DNA of 64,000 nt from Conexibacter sp. CPCC 206217 (lineage in GTDB: Bacteria > Actinomycetota > Thermoleophilia > Solirubrobacterales > Solirubrobacteraceae), in contig NZ_JAUTDO010000011.1 of assembly GCF_030646165.1 (NCBI RefSeq), positions 1-64,000 of the forward strand, given 5' to 3'. The translations under genes and the position numbers were made by a program. Below, piece after piece: positions 17,148 to 26,555 of this stretch; position 1 is the stretch's first letter; the number at the start of each line of letters is the position of its first letter. The notes under the pieces are model-generated. The model saw only the letters and a program-made list of their open reading frames with translations. It did no database searches and was not told the origin of the DNA.

Positions 17148-17244
17148 CTTCGTGCAGCCTCCGGGGTGGGAACCGGGGCGGAGGCTACCGCCGGCGGATC
17201 GCGCTCGCGCCGGCCGGACGGCGTTGCTCCGCGCGCGGGGCGCG

Positions 17245-17715
17245 CTAGCGCCGGTCGCGGCGATCCGCACCGGGCCGCGACGCGCTGCCGCGTCCGACGC
17301 GACGCTGCTCCGCCGCGCCCGGACCCAACTCGCTCCAGGCGACGAACGCGACGCGCACGCCGGTGCCGAGGATCACCCAGATCGGCCAGAACGAGCCGGC
17401 CATGCCGGTGGCCAGCCAGATCGCGACGCACGCGACGACCGCGATCGCCGACGCGCCCGCGTTCTGCAGCACGCGCCGCTTCGCCGACTCGCGGTCGGGG
17501 TCGTGGCCGGGCCGCGGCGCGGCGGCCGGCAGCGCGGGCAGATCGGCGACGAGCGCTCTCAGCTCGCTGACCGTGCGCGCGGCGTAGGCGGCGTCGCTGC
17601 GCTCGTCGAACTCCTCTTCGCTGATGCGGCCGGAGCCGAAGTGCTCGCGCAGCTGCGTGACGGTGCGCTCGCGCTCGGCGTCGGAGGCGCGCAGGTCGGG
17701 CTCGGCGGGAGTCAT
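17245..17715 (-). CDS. DUF1707 (SHOCT-like) and 2TM membrane protein
   Basis: 156 residues. The N-terminus (DLRASDAERERTVTQLREH, then GRISEEEFDERSDAAYAART) is a clear DUF1707 module. Two membrane helices follow (about 86-125). The C-terminal tail is Arg- and Gly-rich. Such proteins are common in actinobacteria and their role is unknown. Confidence 0.8.
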   Translation of the reverse strand: MTPAEPDLRASDAERERTVTQLREHFGSGRISEEEFDERSDAAYAARTVSELRALVADLPALPAAAPRPGHDPDRESAKRRVLQNAGASAIAVVACVAIWLATGMAGSFWPIWVILGTGVRVAFVAWSELGPGAAEQRRVGRGSASRPGADRRDRR

Positions 17716-17783
17716 CGCGATCGATGGTACGGCGGCGGCTGTGGCGGCGCCAGCGGATCCGCTGCCACGGGTAGGCTGGCGGC

Positions 17784-19268
17784 ATGGCCGAGACGAGCGA
17801 TCAGAGAGGGTCGGGAGCCACCGGCGGCGGGGCCGGCGGCGCGAGTGCCGGCGCGGGCGGTCCGGCGCTCCCGCCGGAGCTGCAGGCGCGCGTGCGCGAG
17901 GGGATCGAGCTGCTGCGCCCGCATCCCCACCGCGGCGACCTGATCGCCGGCGGCGCGGTGCCGCTGACGGTCGCGCTGCTGCTGATCAACCTGCGCCTCG
18001 ACGACAGCTGGGGCAACGGCGTCTTCTTCGTGCTGAACCTGCTCGCGTGCGCGATCGTGCTCGGGATGGGCGTGCTCGCGCCGATGGAGGAGGAAACGCC
18101 GCGGGCGTACCAGCTGGTGTTGCAGCTGAGCGGCCTGGTGCTGCTGTTCGTGACGCTGATGCGGCTGGCGCAGGTCTTCGGCGTGCAGGAGCCGCTCGGC
18201 TCGGCCTGGACGGCGTTCCTGATCCTCGCCGTCATGACGGCCGCGGCGGCATGGCTCGCGCGCGAACGCCGCAGCGAGGTCTGCACGCTGATCGCGGGCA
18301 TCACCGGCACGTTCGCCCTGCTTGCGTTCGTCGACCTCGTCTTCTCGCCCGACGGCGCCGGCACGACCCGCTGGCTGCTGCTGTTCGCCGCGATCCTGCT
18401 GCTGGGCGGTTCGCTCGTGCTGCGCGACCGCCACCGGCGCGAATCGGTCTACCTGATCGACGCGGCCGGCGTCGCGATCCTCGTGCTCGGGATCACGTTC
18501 ATCGGCGAGCTGCTGTTCGGCGCCGTGCTGTCGTTCGGATCGGACGAGCTGCTGAACCGCGCCGCCGGGCCGGGCGTGCTGTGGAAGGTTGCGCTGCTCG
18601 CCTCCGGCCTCGGCCTGGTCGCCTTCGCGGGCGTCGACAACGAGTCCGGCCCGGGCTACCTCGGCGCCCTGATCCTGCTGATCTTCGTGCTGCTCGTCGG
18701 CGCGCCCGGCGAGGGCGGCCCGAGCCTCTGGTTCTGGCCTCTGGTGCTGCTGCTGATCGGCGCCGCGATGATCGCCGCCGGTTTGCGCCCGCGCCAGCCG
18801 CTGCCGCCCGAACCGGCGAGGGGCGACCCCGCCCCGGTCGTCCCCGCACCCGTCCCGTCCACGTCGCCGCCGGCCGTAGCGGCCGCGATCCCGCCGTTCG
18901 CTGCTGCGCCGCCTGCGCCTGAGCGCATGCGGGCCCGTCCGCCGCTGTCGGAGGCCGCGTCGGCTCCTCCCGCCGGGACGGAACCGTCGCCGGCCGCCGC
19001 AGCCGGTCCGGAGAGCGCCGACGACGGGTCGGAGTTCATCGAGCCGGCGGCGGGACCGGCGCAGACGGAAGCGGACGCGCCCGCCTGGATGGAACCGCCC
19101 GCCGCCGAGGAGAACGACGATCCGCCGACGGCAGACGCGCCGGTCCCGGAGGAGCCGCCCCGGCCGCCCGAGCCACCCGCCAGGGGCTCGCTGTGGGCAC
19201 GGGCGGATCCCGGCGAGGAGCCGACGCGGCCGCACCGCGTGCCGCCGAGAGACAGCACGGACGAGTGA
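17784..19268 (+). CDS. Multi-spanning membrane protein with Pro/Ala-rich tail
   Basis: 494 residues. The first 330 residues contain about nine to ten hydrophobic helices. The remaining 160 are rich in Pro, Ala and Glu and are likely a disordered cytoplasmic tail. No transporter or enzyme motif is recognised. It is followed almost at once by the next gene, so the two are probably in one operon. Confidence 0.7.
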   Translation: MAETSDQRGSGATGGGAGGASAGAGGPALPPELQARVREGIELLRPHPHRGDLIAGGAVPLTVALLLINLRLDDSWGNGVFFVLNLLACAIVLGMGVLAPMEEETPRAYQLVLQLSGLVLLFVTLMRLAQVFGVQEPLGSAWTAFLILAVMTAAAAWLARERRSEVCTLIAGITGTFALLAFVDLVFSPDGAGTTRWLLLFAAILLLGGSLVLRDRHRRESVYLIDAAGVAILVLGITFIGELLFGAVLSFGSDELLNRAAGPGVLWKVALLASGLGLVAFAGVDNESGPGYLGALILLIFVLLVGAPGEGGPSLWFWPLVLLLIGAAMIAAGLRPRQPLPPEPARGDPAPVVPAPVPSTSPPAVAAAIPPFAAAPPAPERMRARPPLSEAASAPPAGTEPSPAAAAGPESADDGSEFIEPAAGPAQTEADAPAWMEPPAAEENDDPPTADAPVPEEPPRPPEPPARGSLWARADPGEEPTRPHRVPPRDSTDE

Positions 19269-19280
19269 GTGAGGAGCGAG

Positions 19281-19859
19281 ATGGCCGGGTCTGATCACAG
19301 AGCGCTGCTGCAGGAAGCGATCAGGATCGAGGCGGGTGCGCAGCAGGCGCTGCTGCGTGGCGACGCCGCGGTCGCGTGCGACGGCTTCCGCGCTGCCGCG
19401 GATCGGTACCGCGCGTCGTGGGAGGCCGCGCCGCCGCGCAGCTACGGACGGCTCGTCGGGATGGCGAAGGCGGGCGTGCTGGCCGGCCACGGCGGGGAGG
19501 AGGCGGCCTACGTGCGCAGAGTGCTCGACGACGCCTGCGACTCGGCGCCGGGCTGTTACGCACTCGCGATCGCCGCGCTCGTGCAGGGCGACGACGAGGC
19601 AGCCCGCGCGGCGGCGGCCGGGATGCGCAGCGAGGATCCCGCCTTCATGCGCACGAGCACCGCGATCGACGCGCTCGCTCGCGGTGACGGCGATGGCTAC
19701 GCCGCGGCGCTCGGCGGGATCGTCGCCGACTTCGAGGAACGCCCCGCACACCTCACAGGCGTCCCCTTCGCGGACACCGCCGTGATGCTCGAACGCCTCG
19801 CCCGCCCCCGCGGCCTCGCCGCCCGTCCGGCGTCGAAGCTGATGCCGGTGCTCGGCTGA
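19281..19859 (+). CDS. Helical repeat-like protein of unknown function
   Basis: 192 residues, Ala-rich and helical (EAIRIEAGAQQALLRGDAAVACDGFRAAADRY-like), with a TPR-like spacing of small residues but no confident TPR match. GAGGAGCGAG before ATG 19281 favours this start over GTG 19269. Cytoplasmic. It follows the membrane protein gene by 12 nt. Confidence 0.65.
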   Translation: MAGSDHRALLQEAIRIEAGAQQALLRGDAAVACDGFRAAADRYRASWEAAPPRSYGRLVGMAKAGVLAGHGGEEAAYVRRVLDDACDSAPGCYALAIAALVQGDDEAARAAAAGMRSEDPAFMRTSTAIDALARGDGDGYAAALGGIVADFEERPAHLTGVPFADTAVMLERLARPRGLAARPASKLMPVLG

Positions 19860-19895
19860 CGTGCCCGAACGCGAGCCGCTGCGTGCCCGCGCCGC

Positions 19896-21119
19896 TCACC
19901 CGCCCTCCTCGTCCAACAGCTCGACCAACGCCAGTGTGAGTGCGAGCGCGTCGGCCGCGTGCGGCGCTGCGAGACGGATCGCGGGGATCCGGCGCTGGCG
20001 GGCGCGCAACGCGGCGCCGATCGCGTGCCCGCGGCGGTCGCGCGCGGCCAGTTGCGGCTCGTCCGCGGCGGCAGCGGCCGCGAGCGCGACGAGCCGCGGG
20101 TGGTAGCGCAGCGGCAGCAGCGCGCCGTCGCGCGTCCACCACGTCGGCACTGTCACCGCCGCGCCCTCCGCGATCTCGATCACGACGTTGCGCTCCGGCG
20201 ACGGCCGTCTGCGCCGCAGGTAGGCGAGGAACCCGAGCGCCTGGCCGGTCCCGGCCCCGGCGATCACGACCTCGACGGAGACGCGTCGCAGCACCGTCGC
20301 GTCGAGCGCCTGTGCGGCGGCGAGCACGATCTCTGGTGCCGAGGGACCAGGCTCCGCGGCGGCGGGCGCCATGGCACCGTCCGTCTCGGCGGCCGGCGTC
20401 GGCGCCCGCGACAGCGCCGCGTCGAGCAGCAGCCCGAGCGCCACGAGCAGGACGAGCGTCGGCACCAACTGAATCGCACCGATCCCGCTGCCGTCGACGT
20501 CCGCGATCCGCAGCACGGCGCACACGGCGACCCCGAGCAGCGCGAGCACGATCCATGCGAACGGGCCGGGCAGCGGCGCGCCTGGTCGGTTCGGCGCGCC
20601 GCGCCGGCCCGCGGTCCGTGCGCCGCCGCCCCGTCCGCGCGCGAGCCGCCGCAGCAGCCCGCCACGCGGCACGTCGCAGTGGGCGGTGAGGATCACGCGC
20701 AGCGGCGGCGTGGCTCCACCGGCACCCGCGCCAGATGCACCGCCGTCGCCGTCGCCCGGGACAGCGTGATCCGCCCGCGCCGACGCCGACGCGATCACGT
20801 TCTGCGTCGCCCGCTCGGGCGTCAGGCGGCGCAGCAGGAAGAGGCGGCCGCTGAGGTCGAGCAGGAGCGACAGAAGCGCGACGAGCGCGAGCGCGAGCCC
20901 GGCGATCGGGCTGGCGACCGCGATGAGGCTCGCGACCACGCCGAGCCCCGCGTGGAGCGCGTGCGTGAGCTCCCATCGCGGTCGCACCCAGACCGTCTCG
21001 ACGGCGACCTCGCGACCGCCCTCACGCAACCGCGCGGCCAGCGCCAGCGCGGCCCGTCGCTCGGCGTCGCTGCCCGCAACCGCCGCAGGCTCGCTCCAGG
21101 ACTTGGCCGCACGCTCCAT
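19896..21119 (-). CDS. Membrane protein with M28/M20-like peptidase remnants
   Basis: 407 residues. Two pairs of membrane helices (about 55-95 and 185-235) frame a region beginning VILTAHCDVPRG, which looks like the first metal-binding strand of M28/M20 peptidases with Cys in place of a usual Leu or Phe. The other expected metal ligands are not evident, so catalytic activity is doubtful. Arg-rich loops. Confidence 0.55.
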   Translation of the reverse strand: MERAAKSWSEPAAVAGSDAERRAALALAARLREGGREVAVETVWVRPRWELTHALHAGLGVVASLIAVASPIAGLALALVALLSLLLDLSGRLFLLRRLTPERATQNVIASASARADHAVPGDGDGGASGAGAGGATPPLRVILTAHCDVPRGGLLRRLARGRGGGARTAGRRGAPNRPGAPLPGPFAWIVLALLGVAVCAVLRIADVDGSGIGAIQLVPTLVLLVALGLLLDAALSRAPTPAAETDGAMAPAAAEPGPSAPEIVLAAAQALDATVLRRVSVEVVIAGAGTGQALGFLAYLRRRRPSPERNVVIEIAEGAAVTVPTWWTRDGALLPLRYHPRLVALAAAAAADEPQLAARDRRGHAIGAALRARQRRIPAIRLAAPHAADALALTLALVELLDEEGG

Positions 21120-21155
21120 CCGCGAGCGATGATGTCAACCCGCGTCGTTCGCCGA

Positions 21156-21204
21156 GCCGCTGCGCCCGCTGAGCCGCTGCGCCCGCTGAGCCGCTGCGCC
21201 CGCG
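21156..21204. repeat. 17-bp tandem repeat, almost three copies
   Basis: The unit GCCGCTGCGCCCGCTGA is repeated exactly twice (21156-21189) and a third copy runs to 21204 before diverging. It lies in the divergent intergenic region between the peptidase-like gene and the amidase gene. Confidence 0.7.
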
Positions 21205-21255
21205 CCGTCCCCCAAACCCGCGCGCCGCTCCCATCCCACCGACTAGGCTGCCGCG

Positions 21256-22653
21256 ATGGACGCGACCGATCTTGCATTCGCCGGCCTCGGGCGTCAGGCG
21301 CAGCTGGTCCGCGACGGCGACGTCTCGCCGCGGGAGCTGGTCGAGCTGTACCTCGCGCGGATCGAGCGGATCGATCCGCAGCTCAACGCGATCCGCGTCA
21401 CGTTCGCCGAGAGAGCGCTGATCGAGGCCGACCAGGCCGCCGCACGCCGCAGAGCGGGCGCGGGCGCCGAGGACCGCCCGCTGCTCGGCGTCCCGATCCT
21501 GATCAAGGACGACGTCGACGTCGCCGGCGAGTTGACGCCGTATGGCACCGCCGCGACCGACGGTCGGCCCGCGACCACGGACGCCGAGGTCGTGCGCCGG
21601 CTGCGCGCGGCGGGCGCGATCGTGATCGGCAAGACGAACGTGCCCGAGCTGACGCAGTGGCCGTTCACCGAGACGATCACGTACGGCATCACGCGCAATC
21701 CGTGGGATCTCGACCGCACGCCGGGCGGCTCCAGCGGCGGCAGCGGCGCAGCCGTCGCGGCTGGTCTGGCGGCCGCTGCGCTCGCGACCGACGGCGCCGG
21801 ATCGATCCGCATTCCCGCCTCATGCTGCGCGCTGTTCGGCCTCAAGCCCCAGCGCGGGCGGGTCCCGGAGGCGCCGAAGGTCGAGCCGTGGCAGGACCTG
21901 ACGGTCACCGGCGCGCTCACGCGCAGCGTCGCCGACACCGCCCTGTGGCTCGACGCCACCGCCGACCGCGACGCGGGCACGCCGCCCTACGCGCAGGCGG
22001 CGGCGACCCCGCCCAAAGGCCCCCTCCGGATCGCCTACACGACCCGCAACCCGCTGTTGGCCCCCGTCAGGCGAGAGCAGCGCGAGGCGCTCGACGCGAC
22101 GATCGCGCTGCTGCGGGAGCTGGGGCACACGGTCGAGCGGGTCGACCCGCCGCTCGATCCGGTCCTGCCGCAGGTGATCGCCCGCTACCTGCGCGGGATA
22201 GCCGACGACGCGGGCAGACTCGCGCATCCCGAGCGGCTGGAGCCGCGCACGCAGGGGATGGTCAGAATGGGCCGCCTGCTGCCCGACGGCTTCGTCCGCT
22301 GGGCGCGCAACGAGGAGGGCGCGACGACGGTGCGCCTGAACCGCGTGCTCGTCGACCACGACGTCCTGCTGACCCCGGGCCTCGCCGACCTGCCGATGCC
22401 GGTCGGCAGATACGACGGCCGCGGCGCGCTGTGGACGTTCAACGGCGTTGCGCGCTTCACGCCGTTCACGCCTGCCTGGAACGTGACCGGCCAGCCGGCC
22501 GCGGCGGTCCCGGCCGGCTTCACGCCGGGCGGGGTGCCGCTGTCGGTCCAGCTCGTCGGCCGCCCGCGGGACGAGGCGACGCTGCTGTCGCTCGCCGCCC
22601 AGATGGAGACCGCACGACCGTGGAGCGCGCGGCGTCCTACGCTTGCGGAGTGA
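21256..22653 (+). CDS. Amidase (amidase signature family)
   Basis: 465 residues. The signature is complete: Lys in LIKDDVDVAG near 84, and GGSSGGSGAAVAAGL near 157-171 carrying the cis-Ser and nucleophile Ser. It hydrolyses an amide of unknown identity. It lacks the partners of a GatCAB complex nearby, so it is more likely a catabolic or general amidase. The stop overlaps the GTG of the next gene. Confidence 0.88.
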   Translation: MDATDLAFAGLGRQAQLVRDGDVSPRELVELYLARIERIDPQLNAIRVTFAERALIEADQAAARRRAGAGAEDRPLLGVPILIKDDVDVAGELTPYGTAATDGRPATTDAEVVRRLRAAGAIVIGKTNVPELTQWPFTETITYGITRNPWDLDRTPGGSSGGSGAAVAAGLAAAALATDGAGSIRIPASCCALFGLKPQRGRVPEAPKVEPWQDLTVTGALTRSVADTALWLDATADRDAGTPPYAQAAATPPKGPLRIAYTTRNPLLAPVRREQREALDATIALLRELGHTVERVDPPLDPVLPQVIARYLRGIADDAGRLAHPERLEPRTQGMVRMGRLLPDGFVRWARNEEGATTVRLNRVLVDHDVLLTPGLADLPMPVGRYDGRGALWTFNGVARFTPFTPAWNVTGQPAAAVPAGFTPGGVPLSVQLVGRPRDEATLLSLAAQMETARPWSARRPTLAE

Positions 22654-23462
22654 CCTCCTCCGCTGACGCCTCACCCACCACCGCGGCGCTCGAAGCCCAG
22701 CTGCTGCAGATCGCGCGCGACGCGGCGCGCGCCTCCGCCAGAGTCCTGCTCGGCTACTACGGCAACGCGACCGGCGTGCGCACGAAGTCGACCGACACGG
22801 ACCTCGTCAGCGAGGCGGACGTGAACGCCGAGCTGGCGATCCGCGCGCTGCTGGCCGAGCGTCGTCCCGGTGACGCGATCCTCGGCGAGGAGGGCGGCGA
22901 GACGAGCGCGACGGGGGAGAGCGGGATCCGCTGGATCGTCGACCCGCTCGACGGCACCGTCAACTACCTCTTCCAGTACCCGCAGTGGTCGGTCAGCATC
23001 GCCGCCGCGGACGCCGGCGGCACGGTCGCGGGGATCGTCTGGGATCCGATCCGGCAGGAGGAGTTCGCCGCGACGCGCAGTGGCCAGCCGACGCTCAACG
23101 GCGCTCCGCTGATCCCGTCGGCACAGGACGACCTCGGCCAGGTGCTGATCTCGACCGGCTTCGCGTACGACGCGAGGCTGCGGGCGCGGCAGGCGGAGAT
23201 CGTCAGCGGCCTGATCACGCGCGTGCGCGACATCCGCCGCGGCGGCAGCGCCGCGCTCGACCTCTGCTGGGCGGCCGCCGGCCGCACCGACGCCTACTAC
23301 GAGCGCGGGATCAACGCCTGGGACTACGCCGCGGGCGCGCTGATCTGCGAGCGCGCGGGCCTCGCGGTGCGCGACCTGCCGGCCGACCACGAGCTGCCGT
23401 TCGGCCTGGTCGTCGCGCCGCCGGCGCTGATCGACCACCTGCACGCGCTCGTGATCGGCTGA
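22650..23462 (+). CDS. Inositol monophosphatase family protein
   Basis: 270 residues, GTG start overlapping the amidase stop. The metal-binding motifs are present: GEEGGE near 80, DPLDGTVNYLF near 97-107, and the late NAWDYAAGALICERAG. It dephosphorylates inositol phosphates or related sugar phosphates. In actinobacteria this can feed phosphoinositide or histidinol routes; the specific substrate is not determined. Confidence 0.88.
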   Translation: MTSSADASPTTAALEAQLLQIARDAARASARVLLGYYGNATGVRTKSTDTDLVSEADVNAELAIRALLAERRPGDAILGEEGGETSATGESGIRWIVDPLDGTVNYLFQYPQWSVSIAAADAGGTVAGIVWDPIRQEEFAATRSGQPTLNGAPLIPSAQDDLGQVLISTGFAYDARLRARQAEIVSGLITRVRDIRRGGSAALDLCWAAAGRTDAYYERGINAWDYAAGALICERAGLAVRDLPADHELPFGLVVAPPALIDHLHALVIG

Positions 23463-23617
23463 GCGAGCGGAGCCAGCCCCCGGTAGTGGATCGCCTCCGG
23501 AGCGATCCGCAGGATGATCCGCTGTTGCGCGGCCATGGCGACCTCTCCTGGCATGCCTCGGACGATGGTTCGCCGCCGATCATGGGCTCAGCCCCGTAGA
23601 CTCGGACCTGACCCCAC

Positions 23618-23700
23618 GCGGCGGTGGTGGAACGGTAGACACGGCGGCCTCAAAAGCCGCTGAGCGCAAGCTCGTGTGGGTTCGAATCCCACCCGCCGTA
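23618..23700 (+). tRNA. tRNA-Leu(CAA)
   Basis: 83 nt. The acceptor arms GCGGCGG and CCGCCGT pair (one G-U). The anticodon loop CTCAAAA gives CAA. A long variable arm, as in class II tRNAs, and a perfect T-arm (GTGGG-TTCGAAT-CCCAC) follow. CCA is not encoded. Confidence 0.93.
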
Positions 23701-23714
23701 TCGAGAGGACCACG

Positions 23715-24125
23715 ATGCGACTTCTGTTGAACATCATCTGGTTCGTGCTGTGCGGCCTGTGGATGGCGATCGGGTATGCGTTGGCCGCGCTGATCTGCTT
23801 CATATTGATCATCACGATCCCGTTCGGGATCGCGGCGCTGCGGATCGCCGTGTTCGCGCTGTGGCCGTTCGGCAAGACCGTCGTGCGGCGTTCCGACGCC
23901 GGGATCGCGTCGGGGATCGGGAACGTGCTGTGGCTGATCCTGTGCGGCTGGTGGCTCGCGCTCGGGCATCTGATCACCGGCATCGCGCTCTGCATCACGA
24001 TCATCGGGATCCCGCTGGGGCTCGCGAACTTCAAGCTGATCCCGGTCTCGCTGCTGCCGCTGGGGCGCGAGATAGTGCCCGTCGACCAGGCGCGGTCGCT
24101 CGGCGGGGACAGCGTCAGCTTCTAG
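23715..24125 (+). CDS. YccF-family inner-membrane protein
   Basis: 136 residues. The protein carries two repeats of the YccF domain, each with a hydrophobic stretch and IPFGIAALRIAVFALWPFG or IPLGLANFKLIPVSLLPLG-like ends. GAGAGGA precedes ATG 23715, just after tRNA-Leu. Function unknown in the family. Confidence 0.82.
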   Translation: MRLLLNIIWFVLCGLWMAIGYALAALICFILIITIPFGIAALRIAVFALWPFGKTVVRRSDAGIASGIGNVLWLILCGWWLALGHLITGIALCITIIGIPLGLANFKLIPVSLLPLGREIVPVDQARSLGGDSVSF

Positions 24126-24140
24126 GGTGGGAGCGCGGCG

Positions 24141-24701
24141 TCAACCGCGCGTGGCGCCGGTGCTCGTGGTGCCGCGGCGGGCGCCGGGGCGCTCGACGAG
24201 CTTGCGCGGCGCCGCACCCGACCACAGGGCGCGGCTCTTGGGCACCTCGAGCTCGACGTGCCACTCCTGCTGGAACGCCTGCGCGGCGAAGCCGATCAGC
24301 AGCACCTGCACCGGGATCACGATGAAGGTCAGCAGCGCGAGCACCGACGACTCGAGGCCGGCGCTGCCGAGGATCGACTCGGGCGTGGAGAAGCCGGTCT
24401 TGTCGCGGTCCAGCCATTCGGGGCCGGAGACGGCGGCGAAGATCAGCAGCAGGATCGCCATCGCGGCGGCGACCGGCAGCACGCCGCGGTTCCATCTGCT
24501 GACGAGATACGCCATCAGGATGTAGAGCAGGGCGAAGACCAACTGGACCGCCTTGCTGCCCTGCAGGGAGGACCAGCCGCCGAGGATCACGATCAGCTGG
24601 AGGCCGGCCGAGACGAGCAGCAGCAGCACGACGATTGCGCGCGTCGTGTGCGATGACGCCTTCGCGCGATTGGGCCGATCGATGACGTAGACGTCGTCCA
24701 T
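24141..24701 (-). CDS. Membrane protein of unknown function
   Basis: 186 residues, with four predicted membrane helices (about 22-42, 50-68, 74-93, 118-142) and a basic cytoplasmic tail. It ends 16 nt from the convergent YccF gene. No family recognised. Confidence 0.6.
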   Translation of the reverse strand: MDDVYVIDRPNRAKASSHTTRAIVVLLLLVSAGLQLIVILGGWSSLQGSKAVQLVFALLYILMAYLVSRWNRGVLPVAAAMAILLLIFAAVSGPEWLDRDKTGFSTPESILGSAGLESSVLALLTFIVIPVQVLLIGFAAQAFQQEWHVELEVPKSRALWSGAAPRKLVERPGARRGTTSTGATRG

Positions 24702-24786
24702 CCCGCCAGGACCCTACAATCCTGCGCGGTCGCGTGGTGCACTACCCGTCAGACGGCGGGCGGGACCGCTGTCGCGAACAGCACCT

Positions 24787-24873
<87 letters not shown>

Positions 24874-24948
24874 TTTGCAAGGCGTCTATTGCCGCGCCAT
24901 GCGCCAATGTGCGCAGCAAAGTCGCGGAGCGGCATAGAATGGAGAGCG

Positions 24949-25308
24949 ATGGGAACGCCAGACCAGCCAACCGCCGACGCGATCCAGCTCACTTCGGTCA
25001 TGCACGCGCTCAGCGACGACGCCCGCCTCGCGGTCGTGCGCGAGCTCGCCTGCGGCGGTGAGCGGCCCTGCGGCTCGTTCGATCTCGGCGTCAGCAAGGC
25101 GACCGCGTCGCATCACTTCCGCGTCCTGCGCGAGGCCGGCATCACCGAGACGCGGGTCGACGGCAAGCGCCGTCTGCTGTCGCTGCGCCGCGACGATCTC
25201 GAGACGCGCTTTCCCGGTCTGCTCGGCGCGGTGCTCCACGCCGCGACCGCCAACGGCGACGCGCCGACGACCACGCCGGTCGCCGAGCCTGCCGTCGTCA
25301 GCGCCTGA
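24949..25308 (+). CDS. ArsR-family transcriptional regulator
   Basis: 119 residues. A winged helix of the ArsR/SmtB type fills residues 10-90 (MHALSDDARLAVVREL, then SKATASHHFRVLREAGI with the recognition helix). No clear metal-binding Cys cluster is visible, only Cys near 35 and 41, so the inducer may not be a metal. GGAGAG precedes ATG 24949 and a TAGAAT box lies about 10 nt upstream of that. Confidence 0.83.
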   Translation: MGTPDQPTADAIQLTSVMHALSDDARLAVVRELACGGERPCGSFDLGVSKATASHHFRVLREAGITETRVDGKRRLLSLRRDDLETRFPGLLGAVLHAATANGDAPTTTPVAEPAVVSA

Positions 25309-25521
25309 GCGCCAAGTGCGCCCCGCTGCGTCCGCAGCGGCGGTGGGCCCCGGCGGCCCGGCACAGCAAACTTCTCAACCGCCCGGCGCGGCGCGCTCTC
25401 GTGCGCCCAGCCGCACGCAAAGCTGGACGATTTGAGAGGACTTCATATACGATCGCCTCGTGCTCTTGGGAGCACCGCATGACGGATCTACCCGGCCAGT
25501 CATGGCCGCGAAGGAGGCAGA

Positions 25522-25731
25522 GTGAGCCCGTTCAGACCGTATCGGCGCGTGGCCAGCGACACCCTTGTCAAGGTCGCCACGGTCAATGCCGGTGAGGACC
25601 TCGCGACGGCTGTCGCGGACATCATCGCCGGCATCGAACTGACCGGACACGAGGTCGTGTCGATATCGCACACCGCCGTCACCGGCTCGACGTACTCAGT
25701 GCTGGTCGCTTATTGCAAGCCGAACGACTGA
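25522..25731 (+). CDS. Small conserved-looking protein
   Basis: 69 residues with GTG start and a strong AAGGAGG (25511-25517). Beta-rich C-terminus (GHEVVSISHTAVTGSTYSVLVAY). A strong terminator follows. No family recognised; the excellent ribosome site and terminator support a real gene. Confidence 0.6.
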   Translation: MSPFRPYRRVASDTLVKVATVNAGEDLATAVADIIAGIELTGHEVVSISHTAVTGSTYSVLVAYCKPND

Positions 25732-25769
25732 CGCGGTCGCGGCCGGCGACGCTCCGTCCCCAGGACGAC

Positions 25770-25801
25770 GAGCGCCCCGGCCAGGCAGGTCCGGGGCGCT
25801 C
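25770..25801. terminator. Strong hairpin terminator
   Basis: GAGCGCCCCGG (25770-25780) and CCGGGGCGCTC (25791-25801) form an 11-bp perfect stem with a 10-nt loop, about 40 nt after the small protein gene. The rest of 25732-25952 shows no gene. Confidence 0.65.
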
Positions 25802-25952
25802 CGGATCGGCAAAGGTGCGATCCCGGCCGATCCCCCGAGTGCTCGACCGGACGAGCGGGGATCTTGAGCGCCCGGCGTCGCGTCTGGACGAATGGACGGG
25901 TTTGCTGCCAAGGAGGGCGCAAATCCCCGTGTTCGCGGGAAATCTGCCGGAG

Positions 25953-26023
25953 CGGGCCACCGAGGAGTCGAACCTCGCGTTACGGTTTTGGAGACCGTCG
26001 TGTTACCGATACACCAGTGGCCC
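25953..26023 (-). tRNA. tRNA-Trp(CCA)
   Basis: 71 nt on the minus strand. The acceptor arms GGGCCAC and GTGGCCC pair, the anticodon stem ACGGT/ACCGT encloses CTCCAAA (anticodon CCA), and the T-arm is CGAGG-TTCGACT-CCTCG. Confidence 0.92.
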
Positions 26024-26033
26024 GGGGCGGCGG

Positions 26034-26300
26034 TCATTGTAGGTGTTTGCCGTCTGAGCTGTCGCCTTCACCGTAGAGCTCGCCGATGGTGACGCCGAGC
26101 GCGTCGGCCAGGCGGGCGACGGTGGTGGCGCGCGGATCCTTGTTGCCGCGCTCGATCTCGCTCAGATGCTTCGGATGCATGCCCGCCGCGGCGGCAAGCG
26201 CTTCCTGTGACAGCTCGCGCTCACGCCGCAGGTGGCGGATGTTGCGGGCAAGCGACGAAAGGTGTGGGGAACGGCCGGACACGAACGTATGTTCGCACAC
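26034..26300 (-). CDS. XRE-family HTH regulator
   Basis: 88 residues. One XRE domain (RNIRHLRRERELSQEALAAA, MHPKHLSEIERGNKDP, TVARLADALGV). It is the second of two tandem paralogous XRE genes and ends 10 nt from tRNA-Trp. Targets unknown. The pair may be what is left of a mobile element's control region. Confidence 0.8.
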   Translation of the reverse strand: MCEHTFVSGRSPHLSSLARNIRHLRRERELSQEALAAAAGMHPKHLSEIERGNKDPRATTVARLADALGVTIGELYGEGDSSDGKHLQ

Positions 26301-26312
26301 CTGTGGGTGGGA

Positions 26313-26555
26313 TTACACCGCCTCAAGGTGGAGTTCCACTATTGCGATCACCTCGGCGGCTGGCACCCCGAGACCGCTCGCCAGTCGCATCAGCGTGGTC
26401 AATCTCGGCTCTTTCGCCGCGCGCTCGATCTCGCCGATGTGCTTGGCGCTGATCCCCGAGCGGCCCGCGAGGTCCTCCTGTGACAGATAGCGATCTCGCC
26501 GCAGCTTTCTCAGCGTTCTGGCGAACGCGGCGGACTGGGGTGAGGGCTCGCGCAT
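26313..26555 (-). CDS. XRE-family HTH regulator (paralogue)
   Basis: 80 residues, one XRE domain (RTLRKLRRDRYLSQEDLAG, ISAKHIGEIERAAKEP, TLMRLASGLGV). It is clearly related to the downstream gene, 12 nt away, so the two arose by tandem duplication and are likely co-transcribed. Confidence 0.8.
   Translation of the reverse strand: MREPSPQSAAFARTLRKLRRDRYLSQEDLAGRSGISAKHIGEIERAAKEPRLTTLMRLASGLGVPAAEVIAIVELHLEAV

Noticed and set aside
23324..23554. Minus-strand frame MAAQQRIILRIAPEAIHYRG with GGAG upstream, after the inositol phosphatase gene
   Set aside because: Only about 30 residues lie outside the phosphatase gene; the rest is antisense to it and low in complexity. It could be a gene remnant but cannot be supported.
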